Positions 61,805 through 64,000 of a stretch of 64,000 bases of DNA are shown piece by piece. Location: NCBI RefSeq assembly GCF_003073475.1, contig NZ_CP029033.1, positions 496,001 to 560,000 on the forward strand, read 5' to 3'. The DNA comes from Actinobaculum sp. 313 (GTDB lineage Bacteria; Actinomycetota; Actinomycetes; Actinomycetales; Actinomycetaceae). Made by a program: the position numbers and the translations under genes. Position 1 is the stretch's first letter. Each line of letters starts with the position of its first letter. Under the pieces are notes generated by a model that was not told the DNA's origin, did no database searches, and saw only the letters and a program-made list of their open reading frames with translations.

Positions 61805-63447
61805 TGGTGACATGGAGCGATATCCAATTATGGAAGAGCATTGGCCTCGACCCGGCATTAGATGATCTGTTCCGTGCGCGTGGTAGGGCGATGTCGTCGG
61901 GAGGGAACATCGTTGATATCGACGTGAAGTCGGGATGGTCGGGGGCGGGCGCCACGGCCGCGCAGTCGCGGCGGGACGAGCTGGAGGACTCGTGCGAGCT
62001 TCTGCTGGCGCATATTGGTGATCTCATCACTGCGACGTCCGCGGCACAAGACGGCGTGGGCGAGGTTCAGTTGCTTGTCAATGAAGCGAACTCGCGGGCG
62101 GATTTTTACGGGTTTCACATCGATTCTTCTGGGGTGGTTAGCGACCCACTCGCAGCAGGTACGTCGCCCACTATTGAGGATGTGCTTGAGTATCTGCGCA
62201 ATCCAACCGCAGCTTTTGATTTGGAGGCCTTGGATCGCCAAGAGGCCATGTCTGATACGGAGATCGCAGTGGGCAAGGCACTCACAAAGGCACGTGAGGT
62301 CGATGAGGCCTACAAGGCTGCCTTAGATAGAGTCCTTCAAGGTAAAGTCAGCCAGATCGAAGATATGTCGGACACCCCCGGTTTAGCTGACTCCCCGCCT
62401 GTAGGCGCTTCGACAGAGGAAGTGGCCGCGTGGTGGGAGGCTCTCACCGACGGAGAGCAGGCGAAGATGATTGACGACTACCCGCGGGAACTCGGCAATC
62501 TGGACGGTGTTGATGGCTGGGCGCGGGATAAGGCTAATCGAAGAAATTTGGAAGAGGATATTGCACTGTATGGCCCAGAGGTGGTCGAATTAGGGCGCCA
62601 GATTTACAGCGGTCGGAAGCTGACACTGACTCCGGAGGAAGAGGCGAAATATGAACGATACGCGGACATGGTGGCTATCAGGAACGCACTCGACCAAGGA
62701 GATGTGGAAACTCAATTGCTTGTTTATGAGCCTCCTCGAACAGGGGAAACCGGACGCGAGATGACACATGCGGCAATCGCAGTGGGCAATGTTGATACTG
62801 CGGATCGTGTGACAACCTTTGTGCCGGGGATGACGACGACAGTGAGGGGCGATATGGAGGGGATCACTCGAAATATGACTAGCCTGAAAGCCGATACTGA
62901 GCGCATGCTGAATAATGGCGAAACAGTGGCAGCTATTGGCTGGATAGGATATGACGCTCCACCGGATCTTATCGCAGCAGCAAGCGCTGACCGGGCAGTG
63001 GCTGGAGCAGATGACCTTACGCCTTTTCTAGAAGGAATTGCAGACTCGCGTAATACCGACAGCACGGGAAGTTCTGGAGTGGAACAGATTCCACTGGGCC
63101 ATTCTTATGGGTCAACGACCTTATCCAAAGCTTTAGCACAGGTGCGACCGGGTGTAGCCACGAGCTACGGGGTTTTTGGCTCTCCGGGGACCGAACCTGG
63201 ATGGGACATGAATACCGAAAGTGGGTATGCGCTCGGGAATGTTACTGATCCGGTTACGTATGTAGGCAACGTGCACCTTAGTGGGGCACCAGGGCTCTTG
63301 GGAAGCGATCCGCTTACAGATCCTAACATCACCGAATTGAGCGCAGGAGGCCCGAAATGGCCTTGGGACTCTCATTCGTCATACTGGGACGAAGGATCTA
63401 CTTCTTATAAGAACATTACAAGGATTGTTGCAGGACAAGCGGGATGA
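61804..63447 (+). CDS. Type VII-associated DUF1023 alpha/beta-hydrolase
   Basis: A protein of 547 residues. The N-terminal ~150 are helical with a WSGAGA turn (VDIDVKSGWSGAGATAAQSR), like WXG/LXG secretion domains. The C-terminal half is a DUF1023 hydrolase: AAIAVGNVDTADRVTTFVPG, AAIGWIGYDAPPDL, nucleophile elbow LGHSYGSTT (Ser at ~residue 433), VFGSPGTEP and a His near VGNVHLSG or PWDSHSSYW. DUF1023 proteins in Actinobacteria are exported esterase-like enzymes often found with WXG100 proteins. Start ATG 61804 shares one base with the preceding stop; the stop overlaps the next gene by four bases. Confidence 0.85.
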   Translation: MVTWSDIQLWKSIGLDPALDDLFRARGRAMSSGGNIVDIDVKSGWSGAGATAAQSRRDELEDSCELLLAHIGDLITATSAAQDGVGEVQLLVNEANSRADFYGFHIDSSGVVSDPLAAGTSPTIEDVLEYLRNPTAAFDLEALDRQEAMSDTEIAVGKALTKAREVDEAYKAALDRVLQGKVSQIEDMSDTPGLADSPPVGASTEEVAAWWEALTDGEQAKMIDDYPRELGNLDGVDGWARDKANRRNLEEDIALYGPEVVELGRQIYSGRKLTLTPEEEAKYERYADMVAIRNALDQGDVETQLLVYEPPRTGETGREMTHAAIAVGNVDTADRVTTFVPGMTTTVRGDMEGITRNMTSLKADTERMLNNGETVAAIGWIGYDAPPDLIAAASADRAVAGADDLTPFLEGIADSRNTDSTGSSGVEQIPLGHSYGSTTLSKALAQVRPGVATSYGVFGSPGTEPGWDMNTESGYALGNVTDPVTYVGNVHLSGAPGLLGSDPLTDPNITELSAGGPKWPWDSHSSYWDEGSTSYKNITRIVAGQAG

Positions 63448-64000
63448 GAAACCACCGCAGGAGGTACGGTCGTCCAAGAGCCGTGGGTTCGGAAGGGCGA
63501 TGTCCACGGCTGGCACTGGCAATCGTGCCGTTGGTGCTGGTTCTGTTGTTTTCTGGTTGTGGTTCGGGTCAGCGAGGAGATGACATGTTTATTCAAGATA
63601 ATGGGTCGAAGCCGTTTGCGGAGCGGGTTGATTTGGCGACGGCGCAGGAGCAGTTGCTGGGTGCGGCTGCGCGGATGCGGGAGCGGATTGACGCGGAGTT
63701 CGGGCCGTTTAAGTGGGATCGGATTGATGGTCCGACGCGGTCCTCTTGCCGTGATGGCAATGATCGTGGCGGTGACGCTGTTAACGTTCAGGGCATGGTG
63801 CCAAACTCGGGTCTTTCTGATGAGGATTTTGAGGTGGCCATGCAGATTGTGCGGGAGGAAGCCGCTGTCTATGGGTTTACCTACGAGGTCGATGTCAGTG
63901 ACGAGGTGGTATTCTGGGTGAATCTGTTTAACGAGGAAGATGGCGGGCATGTCTCCGTCATTATGAATCGTGAGAATCGCGGCTTCTCGATCGGTTACAC
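63444..64000 (+). CDS. Lipoprotein behind the DUF1023 hydrolase (partial, LppA-like)
   Basis: ATG 63444 overlaps the hydrolase stop (ATGA) and the frame is open to the window end, giving 185 residues so far. A basic N-terminus, hydrophobic helix and lipobox LFSGC are followed by AQEQLLGAAARMRERIDAEF, GLSDEDFEVAMQIVREEAA and YEVDVSDEVVFWVNLFNEED. The helix-then-sheet layout recalls mycobacterial LppA-type lipoproteins, from memory only. The frame is missed if a stop is required, because it runs off the edge. Confidence 0.75.
   Translation, partial: MRNHRRRYGRPRAVGSEGRCPRLALAIVPLVLVLLFSGCGSGQRGDDMFIQDNGSKPFAERVDLATAQEQLLGAAARMRERIDAEFGPFKWDRIDGPTRSSCRDGNDRGGDAVNVQGMVPNSGLSDEDFEVAMQIVREEAAVYGFTYEVDVSDEVVFWVNLFNEEDGGHVSVIMNRENRGFSIGY

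Overview
The window reads as chromosome of a high-GC Gram-positive actinobacterium. The support is short intergenic gaps, frequent GTG starts, ATGA gene overlaps, type VII secretion (WXG100/PPE-like) substrates, actinobacterial-style lipoproteins, a protein O-mannosyltransferase divergent from rsmI, DtxR-like iron boxes and a narKGHJI operon followed by an ArnR-like Fe-S regulator. A facultatively anaerobic, Actinomycetaceae-like organism fits, but I cannot fix the genus. No tRNA, rRNA, CRISPR array, insertion sequence or phage was recognised.

Layout. 1-2747: C-terminus of an RTX-repeat toxin with an M91-type HELAH metallopeptidase domain, followed by three paralogous membrane-anchored/lipoprotein genes. 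2923-5679: a DrrABC-like exporter operon. 5855-15024: an iron/siderophore locus with two IrtAB-type ABC half-transporters, a FepBCDG-type importer and an azlCD pair; two DtxR-like boxes flank it and three of its genes carry lesions. 15232-18526: an acetyltransferase fragment, a frameshifted lipoprotein, and two near-identical tandem paralogues with one membrane anchor each. 18824-26144: a type VII substrate operon (PPE-like Gly/Arg-repeat protein, small WXG100-like protein, 931-residue effector-like protein) followed by an array of lipoproteins. 26440-29615: small metabolic genes.

29769-43511 is an anaerobic nitrate respiration island: MoaB/Mog for molybdenum cofactor, NarK transporter, NarGHJI reductase, an ArnR-like regulator, an HTH-TOBE molybdate regulator, ModA and a fused ModB-ModC. 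The mod genes feed molybdenum to NarG. 43940-47702 holds a methionine-synthase-like protein, a small membrane protein, a NUDIX hydrolase and a metallo-beta-lactamase-fold hydrolase. 48348-54284 holds an HtrA-like protease and a two-component system beside an ABC exporter. 54635-61053 holds an aldehyde dehydrogenase, a 1.1 kb gap rich in palindromes, protein O-mannosyltransferase and rsmI. 61496-64000 is a second type VII substrate module with a DUF1023 hydrolase and a lipoprotein.

Three window-wide patterns stand out. (1) Large secreted toxin-like proteins are followed by arrays of anchored paralogues joined by 1-4 base overlaps, suggesting extracytoplasmic immunity or partner proteins. (2) Most intergenic gaps contain their own degenerate tandem repeat, some spilling into coding sequence. 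(3) At least seven single-base deletions, all in G/C-rich words, break otherwise well-conserved genes; this is either genuine decay or systematic assembly error and must be settled before calling these genes dead. The most striking non-coding structures are three copies of a 69-bp nested palindrome with a compensatory base change, and a 120-bp palindrome, both between 56.4 and 57.2 kb.
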